Shown here: piece by piece, positions 51,318 to 62,450 of the stretch
Layout of the letters: each line of letters begins with the position of its first letter
Position numbering within the stretch: the stretch's first letter is position 1
Source of the DNA: Cymbidium sinense
Taxonomy: Eukaryota > Streptophyta > Magnoliopsida > Asparagales > Orchidaceae
Assembly (NCBI GenBank): GCA_021442155.1
Contig: CM038225.1
Coordinates: forward strand, 83,464,925-83,528,924
Direction: 5' to 3'
Length of the DNA stretch: 64,000 bases
Translations under genes and position numbers: made by a program
The notes under the pieces: generated by a model
Database searches by the model: none
Told to the model about the DNA's origin: nothing
What the model saw: the letters and a program-made list of their open reading frames with translations, nothing else

Positions 51318-53815
51318 TGCTACAGAAGATAATGATTAGATTAAGATTATCCTATCATTAAGTCTATGCACATACACCCTAACATCCAGACTAAAATATC
51401 ATAGCACAAAATAAAAGCAAGCATCAAACCATGGCCCACCTTAACATAGGACTAGAAATGATGACTTAGCCTAATGTGTGTGACATTTAAGGTTTGTATG
51501 GCATGTCTTAGCTAGGCTTTAAGGTTAGAGTTTTCTAAGTATGAAGGGTTCAACTTAGAGGGTGGTTTCATTTAAGTGGTTTAGTTGATTTGGTTAAGTT
51601 TTATTTCATGATTTGATTTAGTTTGAATGAACCTACAATTAATTACTAAGTGTTGTAAAGAGAGGAAAAGAGAAGAGGACTTCTCTTTCCTCCTTACCCT
51701 AAGTAATTTCTAAAGTAGATTCATTAATGATTTTTATTTTAGTAAATGTTTTATTATGTGTTTGAATTAATCCTAAGTTTAGATTTTTCCTAAATAAACC
51801 TATTCAAAGAGAAAGGCATTTTAAGATTAAGTGAATTATTATCACAAAACACATAACACTTTATTTATTTCCAACATGTGTAACATGCACATGGATGAAT
51901 CCTAAGCATATCTATACATGCAAGTAGAAATATTAGCACACCTTCATGATGAATGCTAAGGGAGTTTGTTTATGAAAAATTTGGAATATTTCATGTATGC
52001 ATGTTTTTGTTAAGTTGAAAAGAGGGGTTCTTTTATCCATTATTCAAATTCACATTTACATGTATGAAAGACATAAGTGAGTATGGCATCATTATTTTCT
52101 ACACCAGGGGTGTAAGGTACAAGACCTACTTGGGGCTAATTAAAGCCTTGCAACCCCAGATGTCCAGACTAATATACCACTTTTCTTAAATACATGTGCA
52201 TGTACAAAAAAGAAGTGAATGGAAAAAGAGTTATGCAAAAACTTTATGTTTGTTTGTTTGATTTTGGTTATGCAATTTATATGTGCAAGTGTGAATATTC
52301 CTCTTAAATGATAACATAGGAATGAATAAGAATGGATTTAAGCAAGTATTGTGTTCTTTTCAAATGAACTATACACTTTGTAAATCCCATTCAAAATTAT
52401 GTTAAAAGAGAAGAGAAGGAAAGTCACATAATGCACACTTTATATTATACCCACATGCAAGCCTATAAGTAATTATAAGTAGCATATCCTTCATTTTTAA
52501 TGTTTGATTTATAAGTTTTGAAAGTAATTTTTGTATTTAATAGTGATAATAGCCATTCAAATACTTACTTTAGTCAAAACATGCAATTTGACATAAAGGA
52601 AACATTTCATTCTTAATTTATTTTTCAAAAGACATAAATGCATGATTTCATATGACATACACATTTAGCATCCTAGGAAAGAAATAAAGTGATGTAAGCC
52701 TATAATTTCATTCACCCTAATTAATTCCTAAAGACAATCTTATGGAATAAGATTATTTAAAGTGAATTAAAGTTGGTTTAAGGAAATTTTGATTTTGTTT
52801 TGAGTTTGATTTGAATTTAGAAAATGTGAGAAGGTTTGCTGGTCCTAACCCATCTCCCACATGTGTATATTATTTTAGTTTAATTTTTGAACCATTAGAT
52901 TTATTTTATGTTCTGCGTAGGTTAAGGTGTGAATTAAGTTCATTAATTACCCCTTACCTACACCTCCTTAACATAATTATTCAAACAATTGTGAGAATAT
53001 ATGATATGCAACCACATTGAATTTAAATGAACAATGCACCCTAAGAAAGAAAGGGCCTAATATAATTGGCTCATAATTATTGATTAATTAGGCTAAGGGA
53101 TTTAATTAAGTACTTTCATAACCCTTCCCACACAAGTAGGTTAGATTTGATTTCCTTAAACTTACTTAGGTTATTGAACATCTAATTATCTACCCAATAA
53201 AAGATTGATTAAGTGATTAAGTTTCTAGATTAATTTTTGATTTTAAGTTTGGTTAATTAAGCTATTTAATGAAATGATTAAATCATTAATCAATTTATGA
53301 ATTAATTAAGTTCTTACTCAAGTGAATTAGACTTAGGGGAAAATATTTAAAAAAGAGATCCTAATCTCATTCCCTAAGTCTATCCACTGTTCCAAGGTGG
53401 TTAATAAATTTAATTAATGAATTTATCATCATTTAATAGGTTAATTAATCATTTAATTGATTAAGAGTGATTAGGAGGGAATTAAGCAATTTTCCTAATT
53501 AAACTATTAATAAATCCCAAAAAAATTAGAGGAAGCAGAAGTCATCCCACTATATATACCTGAGAAGTTTGGAATTAATCAATAGAATAATTAGGGAGTA
53601 ATTAACATAATTACATTTATAATAAAACCTAAATTGCATAAAATTTATTATTTAAAATTAATTAAACTTAATTTTATATTATTCCCCTTTGAAATATCTT
53701 CAAAATGCATTTGAGTTTATATTTTTCTAATTTTTCTACATTTATTTATATAATTTTGAATTTTCTATGATTAGGGAGTAAGTAAATAGCCTAATTATAT
53801 AACTAATCCCGTCGG

Positions 53816-53858
53816 TGCCACGTGGACTGCCGATGTGGCGCGTGCTTTCCACGTGGCA
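53816..53858 (-). promoter_or_regulatory. Inverted pair of exact G-boxes in GL7
   Basis: TGCCACGTGG (53816-53825) and CCACGTGGCA (53849-53858) are perfect 10-bp inverted repeats 23 bases apart, each centred on CCACGTGG. This is the best-preserved version of the paired motif found in all copies. G-boxes bind bZIP and bHLH factors; activity here is inferred. Confidence 0.65.
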
Positions 53859-54010
53859 TGATGGGATTCATTATTTAAGTTATCACATTGGCTACACAGT
53901 CAGTCGGCGGCACTACGTGCTTTCCCTTGGACCGTCTGATCAAAGATCGAATGGTCAAGATCAAGCCTGTGGTATTAAAGAGATTAATCATGGGATCTCA
54001 TGTTTAATCA

Positions 54011-54041
54011 GGACCGTCCACCCAAAACATGCGGGATGGAC
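54011..54041 (-). repeat. Hairpin in GL7, equivalent of the GL2 13-bp-stem hairpin
   Basis: GGACCGTCCACCC and GGGATGGACGGT flank an AAAACATGC loop, with one mismatch relative to the perfect version in GL2. Its conservation in a sister copy suggests the hairpin was ancestral to this subfamily. Confidence 0.7.
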
Positions 54042-54894
54042 GGTATGTGATTCATTCTTGCCCTCACCTGCGGGAGACGGTGACCGTCCATCCCTCAAGG
54101 CTTGATCCAAACTCACTTGAGCTCGGATTGAGTTGGGATTGATCACACACCATCTAGAGGCAACAAGGAAGACATTCAATGATTAATTTCCAATGGGATG
54201 AAACTTTCTTTCACAAAGGACCAAGGAATCCTACACGTAAGCTCAATTTTGAGGCATACCTCGCCAGAGGCTATCACTAGTGCTCCCAACCATTGAGGCA
54301 ACTTCGTCTAGTGGAGATGAAGCCCTGTTGAAGGTTTGAAGGTTTAAGGTTGAGTAGATCTTCCAATTGGCCAAACTCCTCCTCTTAGGCTTATAACTTT
54401 AGTCTAGTTCCCTCCTCCCATGCCTTTGAAGCTTGGAAGAAGCTTTGGATGAACTCGATTGGGTCTTCTTAGGGTGCTTGCAAGAATAATTGGCTTTTGG
54501 TTGAGTGTTGGATGAGTTAGAATTTTCAATGAGCTCCCCTATTTTGGCTTGAGAAAATTGAGAATGGAGAAATGGAAATAGGTTGAGGTAGCTTGGAGGA
54601 ACTTGGAGAAGCTTTCTCTGAGTTCCTATGGCTCAATCGAGTGTGAATGATCTGAATTCAAATGAAATTAGGGGGAGTATATCTCCCCCCTACAAGGATC
54701 AGATGGCCATGAGCCTCCTTCCATTTTGGTTTAATTGGCTTGATTGATTGAGTTTGTTAGGTTGGTAAGGGTGGCATGTGATTTGGTTTTGGCAGAGGAA
54801 GAGAGTGGAGAAGGTTCCATGTGGGCATTTGAGTGGAGGAGTGATCCCATGTGGAGAATTTCCAAGTGGAGGGTCAATTTTGGCCTTGGGATGG

Positions 54895-55990
54895 GTTTGG
54901 TTGACCCAAACCCATTGGGACATGTGTACGACACTCATTAGTGTCCACTTGGTCCTCTAAGAGGGTGCGAAGTGGTCATGAAAAGGATATGACCAAATTC
55001 TAAGTAGAATTGGCCATAGGTTACCCCTTGACCTAGGGGTTAAATTGTCAATTGGCTTTGATTTTAATTTGGGCTGATTTAGAATAGTTTGAAATTGGGT
55101 TGGTCTAAATTTCAATGAATTTGGTGTTGATTTGATATCATTTGGCTCATGTTGACCCATTTAGGTCAAAATGAGTCAACTTGGGTCAAGTTGACCAATT
55201 GGCCAAATTGGGTCAAACCAAGGGTTGGGTCAAGTTCATATGACCATTTGAAATATTTTGGCATTATTGGTTTGGTTCAATTTGGTTTATATTTGATTTT
55301 GGTTCATTTGATTTCATTTAGGTCAAATGGGTCAAGTTGACCAATTTGACCCATTTGACCTAATTAGGTTAGGTCGTGGATTGGTTTAGGTTTGGTTGGT
55401 CATTTGAAATGTTTTACAAGCTTTGATTTCAATTAATTTTGGTTTGGTTTGATTTTGGCTTGATTTGACCTTTTAGATCAAGTTGGGTTCATGGTCAATT
55501 GGGCTAGGTTGTGTCTAGTTGGCCAAATGAGGCTTTGGTCAAGTTCAATAAGTGGTTTAGAATGAATTTGACCTATTGGTTGCAATCAATTTGGCTTTGA
55601 TCAAGATTTGACACATTTTGACTTTTTAGGTCAAGTTGGGTCAACTTGGGTCAAGTATTTGGGCTAGGTTAGGCTCAAATGATGACTTGGTCAAGTTCAA
55701 ACATTAACCATGAATTGGTTTTGATCAATGGTTTCAATCAATTTGGCCTATGGTGGATTTTGGCTAGTTTAGGTTTCATTTGGCCTAAGTGTTGACTTGG
55801 TCAAACCCTTAGGTTTGACTTAGTTTGGCCTAATTTGAGTGATTGATCATCTCATGATGATTGTTGCTCATAATGTGAGGCTTAGATGGGCTTATTTCAA
55901 TCCAATTTGGGTAGGATTAGAATTTGGCTCAAAAGGGTACTTTAGGTCACTTTGGGTCAAGTGAGCCTAAGTGGGTTAGTTGACTTGATC
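54895..55990 (-). promoter_or_regulatory. TTGACC motif field in GL7
   Basis: Many GGTCAA, GGGTCAA and TTGACC words on both strands, including GGGTCAAGTTGACCAATTGG. Collinear with the field in GL2. Confidence 0.55.
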
Positions 55991-56111
55991 AAGGCTTGAT
56001 TCAAGTTCAATTGAACTCACATATGGACTTATGATTGAAATATAAATCCATTTGCAAGTGTTTTGGAGTCAAATGAGTTTTGATTCAATTGACAATTTCA
56101 AGTTCAAAGGA

Positions 56112-56530
56112 TGAACATGGGCTTGATTTGGGTTTGATTTTTGAATTTAGTTTTGGTTTGGTGATTGAAGTTTGTGTTTATATTTGGTTTCATGATTGAA
56201 GGAAAATCAAGGGTTTGAATTGATTTGAGGTTGATTTGGCTAAGTTCAAGAGTTTGACTTGTAAGGCTTAGGTAGAATTTTGGTTCAATTTGGATTTGAG
56301 TTTTGAATTTGGTTTTAGTTTGATGATTGAAGTTTATATTTATATTTGGGTTCATCATTGAAGGTTTGATTGAATCATGAAGAAAAATCAAGGGTTTTGG
56401 CTTGATTTGAGTTTGATTTGATCAAGTTCAAGAATTTGACTTGAAAGGGTGTAGATTGGATTTTGATTAAATTTGGGTTTGAATTTTGAATTTATTTTGG
56501 GTATTTGAATTTATATTTCATTTATATTTG
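56112..56530 (-). repeat. Tandem repeat of about 182 bp in GL7
   Basis: Two units and part of a third share TTTTGAATTT, GATTGAAGTTT, TATATTTGG, AATCAAGGGTTT and GTTCAAGA words in order; the AATCAAGGGTTT words lie near 56205 and 56386. The 95-codon minus-strand open frame here simply translates the repeat. Confidence 0.75.
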
Positions 56531-57034
56531 TGAATATAAATGAGAATATAAATGGGTTATGAGAAAATATTTTGAATTTGAAGTGATTTGAATTTGATTT
56601 AAGCTAAGTCCATAAGATGGAATCAAAGTGGCTTAGGAAGGATTTTTGAATTTGGAATTCAATCATGGGTTTCAATCAATTGGAATTGATTCCTGATTTG
56701 AGAAATCCATTAGAATTGATTTAAGGTTTGAGAAAATCAATTAAGATGGAATTGATTTGAGTTTGAAATTGATTTGAATTTTGGTTGAGTTTTGAAACTT
56801 GACTTGAAGGAAGGAAGTGAGGATTTGGTTCAAGCTATAGGGTAGGCAAATTTTCCTAACACCCCTAAGGCATGACCTATTCCTATGGTTAACTCTTCTA
56901 AGTCCTTAGGATTAGGTTTACTGTTCACCTAATCACTAGAAGTGTATTAATACTAAGGAAACTCTTAGTGTCCAAGAGAAGACCTATGTCTAAGATGAAA
57001 AGGTTGAGAGCTCATTCTAAAAATGAGGTAAACA

Positions 57035-60000
57035 CCCTCCAAAGGGAATATATTTAGGAAAATAACTAGGAAGGAGGTCCCAATTATTTACCTTCATCAT
57101 TCCCACTGTTAATAGTAATCAATCATCATTAATTACTTAAAATTTACTATTTAGCATTTTAATAATTATTAAATTGATAAAGGAGTAATTAGGATTGGAA
57201 TTTCAAATTCTCTAAATTTCATGGCCAATAAATCCCAAGAAAATTATAGGAGGTAGAAGACATCCCATGGGATTAACCCACCAAATTTTAGATCAATTGG
57301 TTAAGTAATTAGACTTAATTAGTGTAATTAGCTTAAACTTTAAATCCTAATTAAGAACTATTCATTAACCAAACATTAGGAGTTTTATTTTTATTAAATT
57401 ATCCTATGTTTACCCTTTCCAAAATAGGTTACTCATATTTTTTTGGATTTTTATACATTAGAGGTTTTATTTTTATTAAATTCTCCCTTTCCAAAATGGG
57501 TTTACTCATATTTTTGGATTTTTCTACAATTAGTTATGAATTTTTAAAGTTTTGGCCATTTAGTGACATTTTTAACACCTAACTAATCCCTTAAACTCTC
57601 AGTGCCACATGAAAGCTGATGTGACAACACTTTTCATGTGGCACCATGGGATATGTTATTTAAAATGTTCGATGTGGCAGTTAGCTGGCGACGCGGTTTG
57701 GTCCCTGCCATCTGATATCAGATAAGATGATGGAGATTAATCCTGTGGTTCCAAATGGATTAAATCAAAAAAATCTAATGGATTAAATCATGGCTGTCAG
57801 TTCTAATCACATGGATTGGATGGTCGATGATCCTTCATCCCCTAAGTGCTAGAAGATTGGCACCATCTGCTTTTGCCTCTTAATTTGAGCTTGTCGGAGC
57901 TCGTAAGACATTGGGATCGACTCCAAAATGTGTGGGGAGGAAATTTAAAGATCCTATGGTGGAAATCACATGTATTCATAATTTTCTTCACAAAAGACCA
58001 ACACCTAAAGGATTTTCTACGATTTGCAAGATTTTTACCTACCCGGAGCTAGAGATTGGTAGTCCGTCAACTAAGGTAGCTTCATCTTGAAGAGACAAGC
58101 CCTTTAAGAACTCAAGCTCCCTCCCTGTCCATTCCTCTATGGACCAAACACCATTGTAAAACTCACCGAGTTGGTCTTGAAGTGTCTTCTGGTGATTAAA
58201 TTGATCGAAGATTGATTTGTTTTGACTCACCGGAGTGAGAGGAAGGTGTGAGAAGAGTTAATTTGAGTTTGGTGAGATTTTTGTGAGGTTGGATGGATGG
58301 GGCTCTCAGTTTATGGTTAGTCTCATTGGCGATGGAGAGCACGAGGGAATTGGGGAAGGTTCTAGGACTGCTCAGAATACTTTGAGGAAGCTCTTTATGA
58401 AGTTTGAATGGATCGGGAGGAGTATACTCTCCCCCTTAAGTGAACTAAGGGCTGAGATTGGCTCAGCCTTTGGCAGTCGTCTGGCCGGGGTAGGTGGCCC
58501 GAGGTGGTAGTGGACTGCTGAGATGGAGGTGCTTGAGAGGCTGAGGCAGTGGCATGGGCTGGCATGGGGTGTACCTCCTCCTTCAAGTGAACCAATGGTG
58601 TGCCATGGGTGAACTCATCCTCTCATGACTCAAGGCTGAACCCAACAGCCTTGGGTTAGGTTGGGTCAGTGGTCTTAGTGTCCAAGAAGGGTTAAAGGTG
58701 GTTGCCAAGGCTTGGGAAGTGGGTGAACCACTCCAAATGGGATTTATCTCATTTGGGTGGGTTGGTTCAATGGGTTTGACCCAAAATGGGTTCACCATGG
58801 GTTGCGTCCACTTGGGCTAGCCCATGATGACCCAAGGATGAGTCATGCCAAGTTTGGTTGGGTTTGAATTTTGTTTGAATGGGTTTGGTTCAATTTGATC
58901 AATATGGGTTAAATTGGGTTCAATTGGGTTAGGTTGACCAATTTGTCAAATTTGGTCAAACTAAGAGTTTGCGTGTGTTAAAATTATGATTTGGAATGTA
59001 TTAGTGCAATTGGTTTGGTTTAATTTGGAGTAGATTTTATTTTGGCTCATATGGGTTCAATTGGGTCAAATAGGTTAAGCGACCAATTTGGTCAAATTGG
59101 CAAAATTGGCTTGGGTGGAGGGTTGGTTTAGGTTCAATTGATCATTTGAGAATGATTGTAGGTGTTGGTTTGAATCAATTTGGGTTTGGGAATGATTCAT
59201 ATCAATTTGACCTTTGGATCAAATTGGGCTAAGTGGGTTAATTGGGTTAGGTTGACCCAATTGGGTTCAATTGAAGGTTGGATCATGTTCAATAATCAAT
59301 TTATGGTTTATTAGAATCATTGGTTTCAATCAAATTGGTTTAGGATTTGATTTGACTTAATTTGGCCCTTTAGGTCAAATTGGGTCAACTTGGGTCAAGA
59401 GACCAAATTGGCTTGATTTGGACAAATTCATGATTGAGTCATGTCCAATAATCAATTTATGGTTTATGGGAGTCATTGATTGTAATTAATTGGAGTTGGA
59501 ATAAGGTTTAGTTCATTTTGGTCCATATAGGCTAATTGGGTCAACTTAAATCAAGTGACCAAATTGGTTTAGTCTGACCCAATTGATTGCAATTGGACTA
59601 TCAAAAATGATCAATAATCATTGTAAAAAGATTGGATGGGTTGATTCAATCCAATTTGGGTTGGATTGAAGTTTGAGTCAATTTGGTCATTTATGTGACT
59701 TTGTGTCAAGTGAACCGATTGGGTTGATTGGGTTGAATTGGATTGAATTGGGTGTTGAGAAGAGTTTGATAATGAATTTAAGGTTGATTGATGGCTTTGG
59801 TTGCAATTAATTTAAGTTTGATTGGATTTTGGCTCATTTGGACCTTTTTGGGTCAAATGGGCTAACTTGGGTTGATTGGATTCATTTGGTTCAATTGGTT
59901 TGATAGTAAGTATTGGAGCAGTTTGAAATAGTTTATTGAATGGTTGGAGTGCTTTTGTAAAAATCAATTTGAATTTGGTTTACTTGAATGGGTTTTGGGT

Positions 60001-60346
60001 TGGATCCATAGGATCATGATGGAATTAACTTAGGTTACGGCTTAAGTTAATTTGACTAGGAGCTTGGATATAAAACAAAATCCAATTAAGGTTGGTTGTG
60101 TTAGCTTGAGGTTGGTTTTGGATGAGTGGACAAGCATGGGTTTTGGCTTAGGCCATATGATAAGTAGAACCTATTTGCCCTAGGGTATAACCTAAGCTTA
60201 GGGTATACCTATCTAAGTCTCTAAGCTTGGGTTTAGTGTTCCCTTAATCACTAGAAGTGTTCTATCACTAGGAAAATCCAAGTGCCTAGAAGGTTCCTAA
60301 GTCTAAGACGGAAGGGTGATTCCTCAATCCAAAAGTGAGGTCAACA
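57035..60346 (-). mobile_element. Giant LTR copy GL6, right part
   Basis: It resumes the order broken at 49331: the CCAAGAAAATTATAGGAGG block near 57235, the G-box-like pair GTGCCACATG / CATGTGGCAC (57602-57648), the CCATCTGATATCAGAT block near 57707, the intact CAGTC site near 58475 and the TTGACC field (58730-59900). The edge hairpin lies at 60322-60340, and it ends GAGGTCAACA at 60346. The following AATAT matches 45488-45492. Confidence 0.88.
58730..59900 (-). promoter_or_regulatory. TTGACC motif field in GL6
   Basis: Dense GGTCAA, GGGTCAA and TTGACC words interleaved with CAATTTGG spacers, in the same relative position as in the other copies. Confidence 0.55.
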
Positions 60347-62115
60347 AATATATTCAACACTACACTGGAAGTTAGGAGAAAAATTAAAGATAATGTAAAG
60401 GCCATATTATATTTAAAAGAATATTATCGTAGAATAGAGTTATAGCTAAGAGAGACTACAACTGAAAAGTTATTAAAGTCTAATGACAAGTACTGTCTCA
60501 CATTAGAATAGTGGAGAATAGTTTGTGAGTGGGTACAATAATTAAAACTACCATATATGTTTGAATCTAATTTGAGCCGATGTATTGATTTAAGGACAGA
60601 AAAAATAATTGGAATGAAGATCCATGATTATCACATTTTTCTATAATGCTTACTTCTAGTTGCATTTATTACTTTAACAGATCAAATACTAAATCTTTGT
60701 TCGAAATTAGCCTCTTATTTAAGTAGCTTTTCTTAGCTTGATTAAATATGGAAGCACTAAGGTAAATAGAAGTTAACATCTTAATCATAATCTATAAGCT
60801 TGAAGTGATATTTCTTCTACTTTTTTTACTCAATGGAGCACATGCCAATACATTTACCATATGAAGCTAGAGTGGGAGAATTAGTGTAGTATCACTAGAT
60901 ATACCTTTTTGAGAGGTATATATTTCTTATGAGCATTAATATTAATAAACTATCATTTTAATTACATTTATTTTCTAAAATAACTATAGATTTTTGAGTA
61001 AATTCAAGAGAAATTTAAATGATAAAGCACACCATAAATGCTCAATATGTGAAGCTTACTTGGCCTAAGAGACTACAAATTTTTTCTCTTACTACCTTGA
61101 ACTAGATGCACAGACGGATGGTGTCGAAGGTATTGGAGAATCATATAGGGTAGTATCCATTTTCCAACCTTTTGAAAAACATTGCGTAGAAGCACATCAA
61201 GATATTTGAATGACAAAGAGCTAAGGTCAACAACAATTAATGTTCTTATCAATTGTAATGAATTTCAAACTTTTTTTGAGTAAGAGTATCAATGCAATGA
61301 CATCCATCTCTTTTGGTTTCACTCATATATGATGTTCACATAATCTTGCTAATTTTAATATTGAGTTCAGGTTATTTGTGAACTCCTTACACTTGGATGA
61401 TGTTATTATTATTAATAGGGTGGTTGAAAATAAATTCCCTACATTATTTAGAGTACATGTAAACAATCATCATTATAATCTAAATTTAATTTTTAATTAA
61501 TAGAGACACCTTTTTATATTGCTCAATGTAATAGTTTCATTATTAAAAGAATGGAGTGGAGAATCATGATCTTGCTTGGGGGCCCATGTGAATTATGAAT
61601 ACATGCCCAATTTATGATGTAAATGGTTATAAATTTCATGTAAGTTCTTAGTTAGAAGAAATAAAACATATAACTTGGGTGTTCACATAAAAAAACACGC
61701 ATTCAATTGATAAGATAGAATATTGTGAGATTTTGCAAGAAATTATGCATGCATAAGTCATATATAATTATTGAAGTGAAGTTGAGAAGAAAATATGCTT
61801 TGTTTGATCTATTTGTCTTTGTGCATTAAGTCATTCAAGTGTATTACCTAAGATATCTTGAAACAGTAAGAGTGAAAATGGATTTGGTAGTGGTAATTAA
61901 GATCAAACCAAAGCAAGTTTTAAACTTCAAAATACTATTGAACTTGCTTATCAAGAAGAGAAAATGATATATTTTAGACTCTTACTTGATGATGTTGAGT
62001 TAGTAGTAAGATTACATGATACTAATTCTATGAGGATGTTATTTACTTTGAAGATGAGGAAAATGAGGATGATCAAGAATAGGACACTATAAATTCAACA
62101 TCTAGTGATTCATCA
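60347..62115 (+). pseudogene. CACTA tnp2 transposase, piece 4 (C-terminal half)
   Basis: The reading resumes with KIKDNVKAILYLKE (near 60395), then MFESNLSRCIDLRTEKIIGM and KIHDYHIF (60560-60640). This is the tnp2 transition (NISRCVNL...GxKSHDCHVLLQ) into the DUF4218 region. EHMPIHLPYEARV lies near 60835, followed by WMYPFERY-like decay near 60900, VLINCNEFQTFFE-like sequence near 61235, and the DUF4216-type YDVNGYKFHVSS at about 61615-61650. A stretch near 61930 may be the region before the C-terminus. Several stops and frame changes are present. Direction and order are the same as in pieces 2 and 3. Confidence 0.9.
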
Positions 62116-62450
62116 TAGTTAATTGCATATCATATATGTTAAAGGTAGCATATTTTTATTTAGCACATAGGATGTACTTATTTTTGAAGTTGCACATTAT
62201 TTTTTAATATACTATAGTCACATGCCATTTTTTTTATATACTATAGTTTCACACTATTTTTTACATACTATAATTGTCAGGTTATTTTTTTTTATTTTTT
62301 TGCATACTATTTTTTATATATTTTAGTTGCATATTATTTTATTACAAATTATAGTGGCACACTATTTTTTTATTTTCATGTATACTAATTTTATTTTGTT
62401 TAGTTTATTACTTCCCTTTTATTTTTTCTAATAGATCTAACCATTATAAT
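62116..62450 (+). repeat. AT-rich spacer with degenerate ACTATAGT repeats between the two CACTA genes
   Basis: Units of roughly 30-40 bases with ATACTATAGT or a variant, then CACA and CTATTTTTT, recur from about 62195 to 62400. No coding sequence is seen. Confidence 0.6.

Larger units (their letters stand above)
49332..57034 (-). mobile_element. Giant solo LTR copy GL7, nested in GL6
   Basis: This 7,703-base minus-strand unit begins TGTTGAAAATTTTTG and ends ATGAGGTAAACA in plus orientation; in its own orientation it runs TGTTTACCTCAT to TTTTCAACA. It is the sister of GL2: both carry GTGTCCAACACAAGAAGTGT and the same extra terminal segment, and both keep CACTCATTAGTGTCCA or its complement beside the TTGACC field. 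It has one CTGGACATCC module (near 52120), two exact G-boxes, a hairpin equivalent to that in GL2 and a TTGACC field (54895-55990). GL6 continues on both sides. The flanks CCTTCTA (49325-49331) and CCCTCCA (57035-57041) agree at five of seven positions, so a clean duplication is not visible. Confidence 0.82.

Noticed and set aside
53815..54179. 96-codon plus and 63-codon minus open frames
   Set aside because: They cover the G-box pair and the CCGTCC hairpin of GL7. Equivalent regions of the other copies are not open, so this is not a gene.
54699..55340. Cluster of six open frames of 60-79 codons on both strands
   Set aside because: The frames exist because the TTGACC/GGTCAA field lacks stops in several frames. 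No start context or domain is visible, and the sequence is shared with GL2 as repeat.
56104..56391. 95-codon asparagine/isoleucine-rich open frame on the minus strand
   Set aside because: It is a translation of the 182-bp tandem repeat in GL7.
38184..60346. A single 22-kb DNA transposon with terminal inverted repeats
   Set aside because: The inverted ends are explained by two separate LTRs in opposite orientation. Each has its own target duplication, and original tnp2 sequence remains between them.
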